Positions 50,058 to 58,464 of a stretch of DNA of 64,000 nucleotides are shown here, piece after piece. Position 1 is the first letter of the stretch, and each line of letters begins with the position of its first letter. The stretch is from NCBI RefSeq assembly GCF_051148895.1, contig NZ_CP154625.1, forward strand, positions 1,860,001 through 1,924,000. Direction: 5' to 3'. Source of the stretch: Terrisporobacter vanillatitrophus. GTDB lineage: Bacteria > Bacillota > Clostridia > Peptostreptococcales > Peptostreptococcaceae. Position numbers and translations under genes: made by a program. The notes beneath the pieces were generated by a model. It was given only the letters and a program-made list of their open reading frames with translations. It ran no database searches and had not been told where the DNA came from.

Positions 50058-51317
50058 ATGCTTAAAATTGTTCATCCAGTATGTTGTGGTATTGATGTTC
50101 ACAAAAAATTTATAGTAGCTACAATTGCTTCTACTAATTCTAAAAATATCACAACATATAAAACTAAAAACTTTCAAACATTTACCCATAATTTAATTGA
50201 ATTCAAAAACTGGTTATTAAGTAACAATTGTACTGAAATATGCATGGAAAGTACCGGTAAATACTGGTTACCAATCTATAACATTCTTGAAGATACTTGT
50301 AATATTACACTTGCAAATCCTAAATTTATAAAAAATATTCCTGGTAAAAAAACTGATAAACGTGATTCTTTATGGATTACAGATTTACACAAGCATGGTC
50401 TAGTTAGGGGGAGTTTTATTCCTCCAAAACAAATCAGAGAACTTAGAGATTTAATGAGATACAGAAGTAAATTAGTTAATTTTCGTTCTAGTGAAAAAAA
50501 CAGAATTCAAAATTCATTAACTGTATCTAACTTAATGATTTCTAGCGTTGTATCTGATACATTTGGTAAATCTTCTTCAGCTATTATTAAATATGCATTG
50601 GATCATCCCGAAAAGCTGAATATTGATTATACTGAATTTCTTCATGCTAGACTACTACCTAAAGCTGAAGAAATAAATCTATCTATGCAAGGCAATATAT
50701 CTAAAGAGCAATCAAGCAAAATGAGAGTTTCATTTAACCATTTTGACTATATAAATAATTGTTTGACCCAACTAGATAATGTAATTTCTATCATTTCTTC
50801 AGACTACCAGGATCAAATATCTTTACTTTCTTCCGTACCAGGAATTACACCTAAGTCTGCCGTAGGCATAATTTCTGAAATAGGTGTTGATATGTCTAAA
50901 TTTGATACATCAAAGCACCTTTGTTCTTGGGCAGGATTAACGCCTCAGAACAATGAAAGTGCAGGAAAAAAGAAAAGTGTTCGTATAAGTCGTGCCGGTT
51001 TATATTTAAAACCTTTGCTTGTTCAATGTGCCAATGCAGCTATTAAAGATAAATCATGTCCTTACTTTAAATATAGATATGAATCTATTAAAAAAAGACG
51101 TGGACATAAGAGAGCTATAATAGCTATTTCAAGAATGCTACTTACTTGTTGTTACAATATGTTACTAAATAATAAAGAATTTAATTCTTCATTATACGAT
51201 TCTTACTTAAGTGATTGTGTAAATCAAACTAAATCTATAGATAGGATGATTAAATATCTACAAACTCAAGGATTTGTAGTTCAAACACAAGTTGAAGAAT
51301 CACTTGGAATTACATGA
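50058..51317 (+). CDS. IS110 family transposase (DEDD recombinase)
   Basis: A 419-residue transposase. The N-terminal RuvC-like domain has the first Asp in CCGIDVHKKF, a Glu in ICMESTGKYWLPIY, and the Asp pair in KKTDKRDSLW. A helical linker (about 170-270) leads to the C-terminal Transposase_20 domain with SSVPGITPKSAVGIISEIG, the catalytic Ser region in LCSWAGLTPQNNESAG and the following KKKSVRISRAGLYLK. Full length and intact. The ATG follows AAGGTG. No helper genes are needed; the guide RNA should come from the left end. Confidence 0.95.
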   Translation: MLKIVHPVCCGIDVHKKFIVATIASTNSKNITTYKTKNFQTFTHNLIEFKNWLLSNNCTEICMESTGKYWLPIYNILEDTCNITLANPKFIKNIPGKKTDKRDSLWITDLHKHGLVRGSFIPPKQIRELRDLMRYRSKLVNFRSSEKNRIQNSLTVSNLMISSVVSDTFGKSSSAIIKYALDHPEKLNIDYTEFLHARLLPKAEEINLSMQGNISKEQSSKMRVSFNHFDYINNCLTQLDNVISIISSDYQDQISLLSSVPGITPKSAVGIISEIGVDMSKFDTSKHLCSWAGLTPQNNESAGKKKSVRISRAGLYLKPLLVQCANAAIKDKSCPYFKYRYESIKKRRGHKRAIIAISRMLLTCCYNMLLNNKEFNSSLYDSYLSDCVNQTKSIDRMIKYLQTQGFVVQTQVEESLGIT

Positions 51318-51494
51318 TAATTAACCAGTAAATCAATTTTCCACAAACTCCGTTTTTATTTTTTTTAATATTTAAAGGGAGTTATTTAGTGTGCAATCCC
51401 TTCGGGTATCTTTTTTCAAGTTAACACCCCCCTTATAAATATTATAATAGAAAATTGTATAAAATACATAAATCATAAAAATAAAAAAATATAA

Positions 51495-51526
51495 AAAAAC
51501 TATGCATATAAAAATGCATAGTTTTT
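51495..51526. terminator. Terminator of the lipoprotein gene
   Basis: AAAAACTATGCAT pairs exactly with ATGCATAGTTTTT. It works in the minus direction for the lipoprotein gene. The region 51318-51494 holds the IS110 right end and otherwise nothing distinct. Confidence 0.85.
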
Positions 51527-51529
51527 CTA

Positions 51530-52516
51530 TTATTTGAACTCAACGTTATTGTTTTCTAATGTAGTTTTAAATCCTTGTAAGAAAGATTCATATCCTTCTT
51601 CTTTGCTTTTACCAAGTGGATTGTCATTTTCTAAAGCATCGTATATTTCTCTACAATAGCTTGATGATGATGTAGAAATGTTTTGACCTATATATTCTAT
51701 AGCAGCATTTACTCCTGCATCATATATTTGACTTTTTACAGCTTCAGATAATTCTAGGTATTCAGGATAAGTATCGTCTGAATCATCTGTATTAGAAGAA
51801 TTATTATTAGTATTGCTATTATCAACAACAGGTTCATTTGTTTCTGGTTTAACAACATTTTCAGTTGTATCATTTACAGCTTCATCACTACTTGAAGTAT
51901 TCTCAATTGAAGTTATTAGTTTAGAAATAAATGAATCATTGTAAGCATTTTTATAAATATTTGCAATAGTGTATTCTTTTATTGTTGTAATTTTAACTTC
52001 ATTTTCAAAATCATCATCTTTTGAAGTTGAAGAAGCCGATAACTGATTTTTATAGTATATGTAGAAATCATTAATATCATAGTATTTCTTAGTAGCATTT
52101 AAAGTTGCTTTATAAAGTCTAGATGAAATCTCATGCATTCCATTACTATCTAAAGTAACGTCTTGAGAATTTCCACCTTGATTACCGTATTTTTCAAAAT
52201 ATGATTCTACAATATTAAGACTTCCATCTTGTGCACTAGAATAAGATTTTAATAATTCTACTAATTCTTCTTTATCTTCTTTAGAAGTGATTTCCTTTAC
52301 AATTGTTTCAAACTCATTTTGTAAATATTCATCAGAATAATTTTCTGTTGAATAAAAAGCATCTTTATAAGTTTTTGCGCTGTATTCCACACTTCCATCT
52401 AAAGCTGTAGTATCTTCAGTCATTACAAATTCCTCATCTTTAGATTTATTACATCCAACTAAAAAAGCTAATGGAAGACTTAGAGCAATTATAAGACTAA
52501 GTATTTTTTTATTCAT
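51530..52516 (-). CDS. Hypothetical lipoprotein
   Basis: A 328-residue lipoprotein: the signal peptide ends in the lipobox LVGC, with Cys 22 as the lipid anchor. The mature part is acidic and rich in Ser, Asp and Asn, with a low-complexity linker around 220-250 (NSNTNNNSSNTDDSDD) between two helical halves. The C-terminal part contains SSSYCREIYDALENDNP. No family recognised. GGAGAG precedes the ATG. Single gene, with a terminator. Confidence 0.8.
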   Translation of the reverse strand: MNKKILSLIIALSLPLAFLVGCNKSKDEEFVMTEDTTALDGSVEYSAKTYKDAFYSTENYSDEYLQNEFETIVKEITSKEDKEELVELLKSYSSAQDGSLNIVESYFEKYGNQGGNSQDVTLDSNGMHEISSRLYKATLNATKKYYDINDFYIYYKNQLSASSTSKDDDFENEVKITTIKEYTIANIYKNAYNDSFISKLITSIENTSSSDEAVNDTTENVVKPETNEPVVDNSNTNNNSSNTDDSDDTYPEYLELSEAVKSQIYDAGVNAAIEYIGQNISTSSSSYCREIYDALENDNPLGKSKEEGYESFLQGFKTTLENNNVEFK

Positions 52517-52713
52517 ATTTCTCTCCTTTTATTTAAACAAAGAATTTAATAATAAATATTTTGGAATTTATTATAAATGATATTCTATCATATTTTGTCA
52601 ATTTAGAACACTATTTGTAAGAATAATTAAGAAAAAACATGACAAATACTTCAATAAAATGTAATAAAATCTAATTGAGGATAAAAATATCTGAATAAAG
52701 GGGGAAAGTATTT

Positions 52714-53484
52714 ATGGAAAAAATATGTATATTAAATTTCAATAATACTTATGAAAATCAAGACTTTTACAAAAACAAAAATTACGAAATAGTTGATTTA
52801 AGTGACTTAAAAAATGTTAGCAGATATTGTGATGAAAAATCCTTAGAAATGATACGGAAAAGACTTAGTAAATTTTATGATTCAAAGGTGAAATTTATTG
52901 ATTCTGGCAATTATCATTATGTTTCTTATTTAATATTGGAAAAAATTAAGCAACCATTTATTTTAGTTTTATTTGATCATCATACAGATATGCAACCTTC
53001 ATTTTTTAAGGAACTAATGTCTTGTGGTTGTTGGGTGAAAAAGACATTGGATGAAAATAAATATATTCAAAAAGTTATAATTATAGGAGCTAAGGAAAAA
53101 CAAATTAATTCTATTGAAGAAAAATATAGAGATAAAATAATTTGCTTTAGTGAAGAGTTTATTGAAACAAATTATAATTGGGAAGATTTTTCCCAAAATT
53201 ATATTAATTATCCTATATATATATCTATTGATAAAGATATTATAAATTCTAAAGAAGCTAAAACTGATTGGGATCAAGGAAATTTTACATTAAGTGAATT
53301 AAAGAAAATTTATATGGGCATATGTAGAAAACATGAAATAATAGGCGTAGATATTTGTGGTGATTCATCTTATGATAATAAATTATTATTAAACAATTAT
53401 AATAAAATAAATAATAAATGCAATAAAGAAATATTAGACATAATAGAGAAAGAATTTACAAACGAATTAGAAATGAATGTATAG
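52714..53484 (+). CDS. Arginase/agmatinase-fold protein
   Basis: A 256-residue protein with a reduced ureohydrolase pattern. SGNYHYVSYL corresponds to the first metal His, LFDHHTDMQPS to the DxHxD loop (here DHHTD), and SIDKDIIN to the SxDxDxxDP loop without its Pro. A late GVDICGDSS takes the position of the substrate-binding Glu loop. It is shorter and divergent compared with arginase (about 300), so the substrate may differ from arginine or agmatine. The start follows GGGGGAAAG. Monocistronic. Confidence 0.7.
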   Translation: MEKICILNFNNTYENQDFYKNKNYEIVDLSDLKNVSRYCDEKSLEMIRKRLSKFYDSKVKFIDSGNYHYVSYLILEKIKQPFILVLFDHHTDMQPSFFKELMSCGCWVKKTLDENKYIQKVIIIGAKEKQINSIEEKYRDKIICFSEEFIETNYNWEDFSQNYINYPIYISIDKDIINSKEAKTDWDQGNFTLSELKKIYMGICRKHEIIGVDICGDSSYDNKLLLNNYNKINNKCNKEILDIIEKEFTNELEMNV

Positions 53485-53622
53485 AAGATTTTGGGATATT
53501 AAGAATAGAAAATTAGCAAAGCCAATTTTTTTTATAAAAAAATGTTAAATTTGGTAGAACTTTGCTATAATTTAGATAGATAGTTAACAAATAAATCTAA
53601 AGGCATAAGGGGGAAAGTAGCT

Positions 53623-54390
53623 ATGTCATACAATATAGCAGTTGCAGGTAAAGGTGGTACTGGAAAAACAAGTTTAACAGGGATACTTATTGATTATCTT
53701 ACTAAAGAAAAAAAGGGTGAAACTTTAGTAGTAGACGCAGATGCAAACTCTAATATAAATGATGTATTAGGAATGGAACTAAATGGTACAATAGGAGAGA
53801 TAAAAGAAAAAGCAAACCAAATGGAGCAAAAAAGAGAACAATATCCAGGTGGAATGACTAAATCTCAATATTTGGAATATGAATTAAATTCTATTGTTGA
53901 AGAGGGAAATGGATATGATTTACTTGTAATGGGTAGATCAGAAGGTGAAGGTTGTTATTGTTTTGTTAATTCTATCTTAAAAAGACAAATTCAATTAATG
54001 TCTAATCACTATGATTATGTAGTTATGGACAATGAAGCTGGCATGGAACATTTAAGTAGAAAAACTCTTAGAGAAATAGATGATCTATTGCTAATAAGTG
54101 ATTGTTCAGCTAGAAGTATAGAAGCTGTGGCAAGAATAAGTGATTTAGCTAAAGAAATGGGAATAAGAGTTGGAAGAACATCTTTAATAGTAAATAAAGC
54201 ACCTAATGGAGAGCTAAATGATGGTGTGAAAAGAGAAATTGAAAGATTTAACTTAAATTTACTTGGAGTGGTTCCTATGGATGAAATGATATTTGAATAT
54301 GATTGTAATAGAAAACCATTAGTTGAATTACCAGAGACTTCTAAAGCTAGAATAGCTGTTAAAGAGATTTTTGAGAAATTAAATATTTAA
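53623..54390 (+). CDS. CooC-like nickel-insertion/maturation ATPase
   Basis: A 255-residue MinD/CooC-type ATPase. The deviant Walker A is AGKGGTGKTSL (about 8-18), with VVDADANSN as the switch region. MGRSEGEGCYCFVN carries a C-x-C motif characteristic of CooC-like proteins that bind metal at the dimer interface, and VVMDNEAGMEHLSR is the usual CooC middle. It would load nickel into carbon monoxide dehydrogenase or an ACS-like target using ATP. No CODH gene is in the window. GGGGGAAAG precedes the ATG. Confidence 0.85.
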   Translation: MSYNIAVAGKGGTGKTSLTGILIDYLTKEKKGETLVVDADANSNINDVLGMELNGTIGEIKEKANQMEQKREQYPGGMTKSQYLEYELNSIVEEGNGYDLLVMGRSEGEGCYCFVNSILKRQIQLMSNHYDYVVMDNEAGMEHLSRKTLREIDDLLLISDCSARSIEAVARISDLAKEMGIRVGRTSLIVNKAPNGELNDGVKREIERFNLNLLGVVPMDEMIFEYDCNRKPLVELPETSKARIAVKEIFEKLNI

Positions 54391-54398
54391 TATAAAAG

Positions 54399-54429
54399 AA
54401 ACAGTATAAATTTTTTTATACTGTTTTTT
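54399..54429 (+). terminator. Intrinsic terminator
   Basis: AACAGTATAAA pairs with TTTATACTGTT, followed by T's. Confidence 0.9.
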
Positions 54430-54476
54430 AATTTATTATCAAATTTCTAATTACAAGTAGTTGTGAAAGAGAAAAT

Positions 54477-54517
54477 AAAAGTCCTATTAACTAGATGAAG
54501 TCTAGAATAGGACTTTT
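54477..54517 (-). terminator. Terminator of the zur gene
   Basis: AAAAGTCCTATT pairs with AATAGGACTTTT, with inner CTAGA/TCTAG. On the minus strand the 3' arm runs into T's. Confidence 0.88.
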
Positions 54518-54518
54518 G

Positions 54519-54935
54519 TTATATTTTCTTAGCACATTCAGGACAGATGCCAGTAAATTCTAAGTTATGACTAGTGATTGTGAAGCCTGTTTCATCACAT
54601 AAATCATTTTCAAATTTTTTTAAAGGACAACAACTTACTAATACAACTTTATTGCATAAAGAACATATTAATTGATGTTTATGTTCTCTATTATTAATTT
54701 GATAATAAGTTTTCCCATCGTTACTCAATTGTTTTAATAAGATATTTTTTTCAGTTAGAGCACTTAATGCCCTATAAACAGTAGACAAATTTATATTAAC
54801 TTCCTTTGAAACTTGTTCTAATATATCTTCAGATGTAAGAGGGCTATCGGAGCTATTTAATACAGAAAGTATTATCATTCTTTTTTTAGTAGTTTTTAAA
54901 TTGGCTGATTTTAAAATATTGTCTTCATTATTCAT
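54519..54935 (-). CDS. zur: Fur-family regulator, probably zinc uptake regulator Zur
   Basis: A 138-residue Fur-family repressor. The N-terminal winged helix shows TTKKRMIILSVLN, SEDILEQVSKEVNINLSTVYRAL and the wing KTYYQIN. The C-terminal metal and dimerisation domain has HKHQLICSLCNK and ICPECAKK, the two CxxC pairs of the structural zinc site, plus an extra CC pair. It is divergent from znuACB with a 220-bp intergenic region, which supports zinc (Zur) rather than iron or peroxide sensing; family members are hard to separate by sequence alone. The ATG (54933-54935) gives a better ribosome distance than GTG 54944. Confidence 0.8.
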   Translation of the reverse strand: MNNEDNILKSANLKTTKKRMIILSVLNSSDSPLTSEDILEQVSKEVNINLSTVYRALSALTEKNILLKQLSNDGKTYYQINNREHKHQLICSLCNKVVLVSCCPLKKFENDLCDETGFTITSHNLEFTGICPECAKKI

Positions 54936-55038
54936 ACTTTTCACATCCTTAAAAAATAAAAAATAATATGTTTCTTATAGTAATACTAAGAAAAGGATAA
55001 ACTTATTATATGACTTTGTCAATAAAATATAAATGCAT

Positions 55039-55098
55039 ATGATTTGCACTTGACGAATATATATATAAGTAGTATTATTTATTTAGCAATGCAAATGA
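55039..55098 (+). promoter_or_regulatory. znuACB promoter flanked by TTTGCA/TGCAAA dyad
   Basis: TTGACG (55050-55055), 17-bp spacer, TATTAT (55073-55078). The promoter is enclosed by ATGATTTGCA on the left (ending 55048) and TGCAAATGA on the right (55090-55098), which are almost inverse copies. This could be a Zur site, but it does not match the Bacillus consensus. Confidence 0.55.
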
Positions 55099-55157
55099 GA
55101 GGGGTTATCATTTACAAAATAAACTTATTAAACATATAAATTAAAAAGGAGTTGGAA

Positions 55158-56096
55158 ATGAATATGAAAAAAATAATATCCTTACTATTAGTTATACCTA
55201 TGTTGTTTACAATAGGTTGTAGTAAAGAAAACAAAACTGATGAAAGTTCACAAGGAAAGATAAAAATATATACTAGTATATATCCGTTGTATGATTTTAC
55301 TAAAAAAGTTGGAGGAGATAAAGTTGAGGTAACAAATTTAGTGCCTGCAGGAACAGAACCTCATGACTGGGAAATATCAACGAGTGATATTGTAAATTTG
55401 GAAAAAGCAGATATGCTTATTTACAATGGAGCAGGCATTGAAAACTGGACGGATAAAGTTATAGATACCATAGAAAACAAAGATATTGTATATGTAAAAA
55501 CAAGTGAAGGATTAGACATACATAAGGCAGGAAAAGAAGCTAGTAGTAATAAAAAGAATGAAAGTAGTCACGGAGATTTGGATCCTCATACATGGCTTAG
55601 TATAAAAAATGCAAAAATGGAAATGGAAAATATTAAGGATGCTTTAGTAAAGTATGATTCTGAAAATACAAAGTATTATGAAGAAAATTATGAAAGATAT
55701 GCCAAAAAATTTGATGAGTTAGATAAAAAATACTCTGATACTTTGAATCCAATTAAAAATAAAACAATAATAGTTGCTCATGAAGCTTTTGGATATTTAT
55801 GCTCAGACTATGATATAAATCAAGAAGGAATAGAAGGATTAACACCTGATAGTGAACCAGACCCTGCAAGAATGAGTGAAATAATTAAATTTGCAAAAGA
55901 AAATAATGTAAAAACAATATTCTTTGAAGAACTTGTTAGTCCAAAAGTTGCTGAAACAATAGCAAAAGAAATAAATGCTAAAACAGAAGTATTAAATCCA
56001 TTAGAGGGTTTAAGTGAAAAACAAATAAACAATGGTGAAGATTATTTTAGTGTAATGGAAAAAAATTTAGAAGTATTGTATGAATCAATGAAATAA
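55158..56096 (+). CDS. znuA: Zinc ABC transporter substrate-binding lipoprotein
   Basis: A 312-residue cluster A-I metal-binding lipoprotein; lipobox TIGC with Cys 21. The metal ligands are recognisable: His in GTEPHDWE, His in DLDPHTWLS, His in VAHEAFGYL, and the acidic loop DSEPDPARM. The His-rich loop of zinc-specific members is short (EASSNKKNESSHGD), so manganese is not excluded by this gene alone. ATG 55158 follows AAGGAG by 6 nt. First gene of znuACB, divergent from zur. Confidence 0.88.
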   Translation: MNMKKIISLLLVIPMLFTIGCSKENKTDESSQGKIKIYTSIYPLYDFTKKVGGDKVEVTNLVPAGTEPHDWEISTSDIVNLEKADMLIYNGAGIENWTDKVIDTIENKDIVYVKTSEGLDIHKAGKEASSNKKNESSHGDLDPHTWLSIKNAKMEMENIKDALVKYDSENTKYYEENYERYAKKFDELDKKYSDTLNPIKNKTIIVAHEAFGYLCSDYDINQEGIEGLTPDSEPDPARMSEIIKFAKENNVKTIFFEELVSPKVAETIAKEINAKTEVLNPLEGLSEKQINNGEDYFSVMEKNLEVLYESMK

Positions 56097-56121
56097 TTCA
56101 TACTAAATTTGGGAGGCATAT

Positions 56122-56808
56122 ATGAAAAATATAATATCTATTGAAAATGTATCCTTTGCTTATAATAAGGAGAATGTGTTACAAGATATTATTTTATCAA
56201 TAGATGAAGGAGATTTTGTCGGTATTATTGGTTGTAATGGTAGTGGAAAAAGTACACTTATGAAGCTTTTAATAGGACAATTAAGTCCATCAAAGGGAAA
56301 AATAAAATTATTTAATGAAGATTTAGATAAAAGTAATAATTTAAATAAGATGGGGTATGTACCGCAAATATCACTATCTAGTGGAGCAAACTTTCCAGCT
56401 ACAGTAGAAGAAATTGTTATGGCAAACTTATACTCTAAGATTGGATTTATGAAATTCCCTAAAAAGGAACATAAACAAAAGGTAAAAGAAGCTCTAAAAA
56501 TTGTGAATATGGAGGACTACTCAAAAAGGTTAATAGGTAACTTATCTGGAGGTCAACAACAAAGGGTTATGATTGCAAAAGCTTTAGTTAGTGATCCTAA
56601 AATTATAATTTTGGATGAGCCAACAACAGGTATTGATGCTGCTTCAGAAGAGCAACTGTATACTCTTCTTGCAAAATTAAATAAAGAGTCTAAAATAACA
56701 ATAGTTATTGTTAGTCATGACTTTGCAAAAATATCTAAATATACAAATAAAATATTTGTTGTTGAAAATAATAAGATATCTTTAATGAGTAAGGAGAATG
56801 AGGTGTAG
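56122..56808 (+). CDS. znuC: Zinc ABC transporter ATP-binding protein
   Basis: A 228-residue ATPase of the metal-uptake type. Walker A GCNGSGKST, Q-loop PQISLSSGANFPATVEEIV, signature LSGGQQQRV, Walker B IIILDEPTTGID and H-loop VSHD are all intact. The stretch FPATVEEIVMANLY is typical of ZnuC/AdcC. It powers the permease encoded 2 bp downstream. GGGAGG precedes the ATG. Confidence 0.92.
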   Translation: MKNIISIENVSFAYNKENVLQDIILSIDEGDFVGIIGCNGSGKSTLMKLLIGQLSPSKGKIKLFNEDLDKSNNLNKMGYVPQISLSSGANFPATVEEIVMANLYSKIGFMKFPKKEHKQKVKEALKIVNMEDYSKRLIGNLSGGQQQRVMIAKALVSDPKIIILDEPTTGIDAASEEQLYTLLAKLNKESKITIVIVSHDFAKISKYTNKIFVVENNKISLMSKENEV

Positions 56809-56810
56809 AC

Positions 56811-57599
56811 ATGATTTTTGAATATGATTTTATGAGGAGAGCATTTATTGTAGGAATATTACTTGCTATTATTGTACCTTGCATAGGTATTATAGTAGTC
56901 TTAAAAAGATTATCTATGATAGGAGATGCACTATCTCATTCATCTCTTGCAGGTATTGCAGCAGGTTTAGTGTTTAATATTAATCCTGTACTTGCAGCTG
57001 TAATAGCTTCTTTGGCATCTGCCTTTAGTATAGAATTTATAAGAAAAAAAATACCTAAATACTCGGAAATGTCCATAGCAATTATTATGTCAGCTGGAGT
57101 TGGTTTGGCTGGTGTGTTATCAGGATTTGTAAAAGATTCAGCATCATTTAATAGTTTTTTATTTGGTAGTATTGTTTCAATAACAGATTTTGAATTATTT
57201 ATGGTAATAGGAATAAGTTTATTAGTTATAATTGCTTTTATATTATTATATAAAGAATTAATGTATATTGCTTTTGATGAAGAAGGAGCAAGACTTGTGG
57301 GTATACCAATAAAGACTGTTAACTTTATTTTTACCATATTAACAGCTTTTACAGTATCTATAGCGGCTAGAACAGTAGGTGCATTAATAGTTTCATCTAT
57401 GATGGTTGTGCCAGTTGCTTGTGCAATGAAATTTGGAAAAAGTTATAAATATACAGTATTGCTATCAATATTGTTTGCTGTAATTTTTACAATCATAGGA
57501 TTAACAATATCATATTATATAGGATTAAAGCCTGGTGGTACCATTGTATTAACTGGTGTTATATTCCTTATTTTAACCATAATAATTAAAAGAGATTAA
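56811..57599 (+). CDS. znuB: Zinc ABC transporter permease
   Basis: A 262-residue ABC-3-type permease with about eight spans. Typical family stretches are MIGDALSHSSLAGIAAG near residues 37-53, FLFGSIVSIT, and the C-terminal RTVGALIVSSMMVVPVACA. It forms the channel of the ZnuABC importer. GAGGTG of its ribosome site lies in the last codons of znuC (2-nt gap). It ends just before a strong terminator that is followed by an intron remnant. Confidence 0.92.
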   Translation: MIFEYDFMRRAFIVGILLAIIVPCIGIIVVLKRLSMIGDALSHSSLAGIAAGLVFNINPVLAAVIASLASAFSIEFIRKKIPKYSEMSIAIIMSAGVGLAGVLSGFVKDSASFNSFLFGSIVSITDFELFMVIGISLLVIIAFILLYKELMYIAFDEEGARLVGIPIKTVNFIFTILTAFTVSIAARTVGALIVSSMMVVPVACAMKFGKSYKYTVLLSILFAVIFTIIGLTISYYIGLKPGGTIVLTGVIFLILTIIIKRD

Positions 57600-57626
57600 A
57601 GCAAGTGAATACTTCACTTGCTTTTT
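57598..57626 (+). terminator. Terminator of znuACB
   Basis: AAAGCAAGTGAA pairs exactly with TTCACTTGCTTT around TAC, with T to 57626. The group II intron remnant starts 7 bp later. Confidence 0.93.
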
Positions 57627-57632
57627 ATAGTG

Positions 57633-57685
57633 GTGTGCCCAGCATGGCCAACACTATCCTAAATTTCTAGTAGTAAATGTAGCAG
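57633..57685 (+). mobile_element. Remnant of the group II intron 5' region
   Basis: GTGTGCCCAGCATGG equals the first 15 bases of the full intron at 15094. It is joined directly to CCAACACTATCC and a run matching 15288-15325 with few changes (ATTTCTAGTAGTAAATGTAG versus ATTTCTAATAGTAAATGTAG). About 179 bases in between are lost, and nothing recognisable follows 57685. As with the full copy, it sits directly behind a terminator in the same orientation. Confidence 0.88.
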
Positions 57686-57803
57686 TTTTATTTATATGAA
57701 ATGGGAAGAAAAATAATATTATGTAGTAGATTTGCTGAAAAATATATGTGATGAAAGAAATTTATGGTACAATTATAAAAAAAGGAATATGACGGAGGCA
57801 ATT

Positions 57804-58427
57804 ATGAATTCTAAAGACAGAATAGAATTATTTCTAAAATATCAAAATCAAAATATGTCCTTTGAAGATATTTCTAAAGAATTAGAAATAAAACCTGCTA
57901 CACTTAGAAGAAGTTTAAATAAAAGTGGATATAAATCAGAAAAGGGAATATATGTAAAATCTATTGATGAGTCACAATTATCATTTGACAGTGTGAATAA
58001 TACAAAAAAAAATTCAAAAAGTAAGTTAAAGACAAATGATATAAAAGAAACAACTAAAAATAAAGAAACAACTAAAACTAAAACTAAAGAAACAAAGGAA
58101 AAAGTAAGTAAGAAGAAATCAACCATACTTAAAAAGGATAAAAAAATAAATATTAGTCAGGATGACATAGATAAATTATGTGAAGTTTATGATTGGTACA
58201 TAGAAGTAAAAGATAATAAAGTTTTTAGACCTAAGAGATTATCTAATAAAAAAGATATTATACTAGATAATGAAGAAATTAATGATTTTAAATCAGTTAA
58301 TATTAGAGTAGAAAAACAGACTTGGGAAGACTTTGAGAGACTGTGTAGTAACTCATCTTATAATAAAAAAGAAGTTTTAACGCAGGCCTTAAAAGATTTT
58401 ATGAAAGCATATAAGAACCTTCTTTAA
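57804..58427 (+). CDS. Putative DNA-binding protein with N-terminal HTH and C-terminal RHH-like domain
   Basis: A 207-residue basic protein. The N-terminal helix-turn-helix FEDISKELEIKPATLRRSLN (about 20-39) is followed by a long Lys/Thr-rich linker (about 65-115), then an acidic and aromatic segment. The C-terminal part, VNIRVEKQTWEDFERLCSN with YNKKEVLTQALKDFM, looks like a ribbon-helix-helix fold. The exact family is unknown to me. The ATG at 57804 follows GGAGG (5 nt), and the longer frame from 57732 lacks a ribosome site. It lies just behind the intron remnant. Confidence 0.65.
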   Translation: MNSKDRIELFLKYQNQNMSFEDISKELEIKPATLRRSLNKSGYKSEKGIYVKSIDESQLSFDSVNNTKKNSKSKLKTNDIKETTKNKETTKTKTKETKEKVSKKKSTILKKDKKINISQDDIDKLCEVYDWYIEVKDNKVFRPKRLSNKKDIILDNEEINDFKSVNIRVEKQTWEDFERLCSNSSYNKKEVLTQALKDFMKAYKNLL

Positions 58428-58464
58428 GAAATGACCTATTAGAATGAAAATGAGGTGCAAGTAT

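Larger units (their letters stand above)
49770..51404 (+). mobile_element. IS110 family insertion sequence (ends approximate)
   Basis: One DEDD transposase gene preceded by about 280 bp of non-coding sequence places it in the IS110 group proper. A short direct similarity CATTCCTTTCG (49769-49779) and CAATCCCTTCG (51394-51404) brackets it and may mark the two ends with the recombination core. As usual for the family there are no terminal inverted repeats or target duplications to fix the ends. Confidence 0.7.

Noticed and set aside
57732..57803. Upstream start for the HTH/RHH protein
   Set aside because: No ribosome site, while GGAGG precedes ATG 57804 by 5 nt and the HTH begins shortly behind it.
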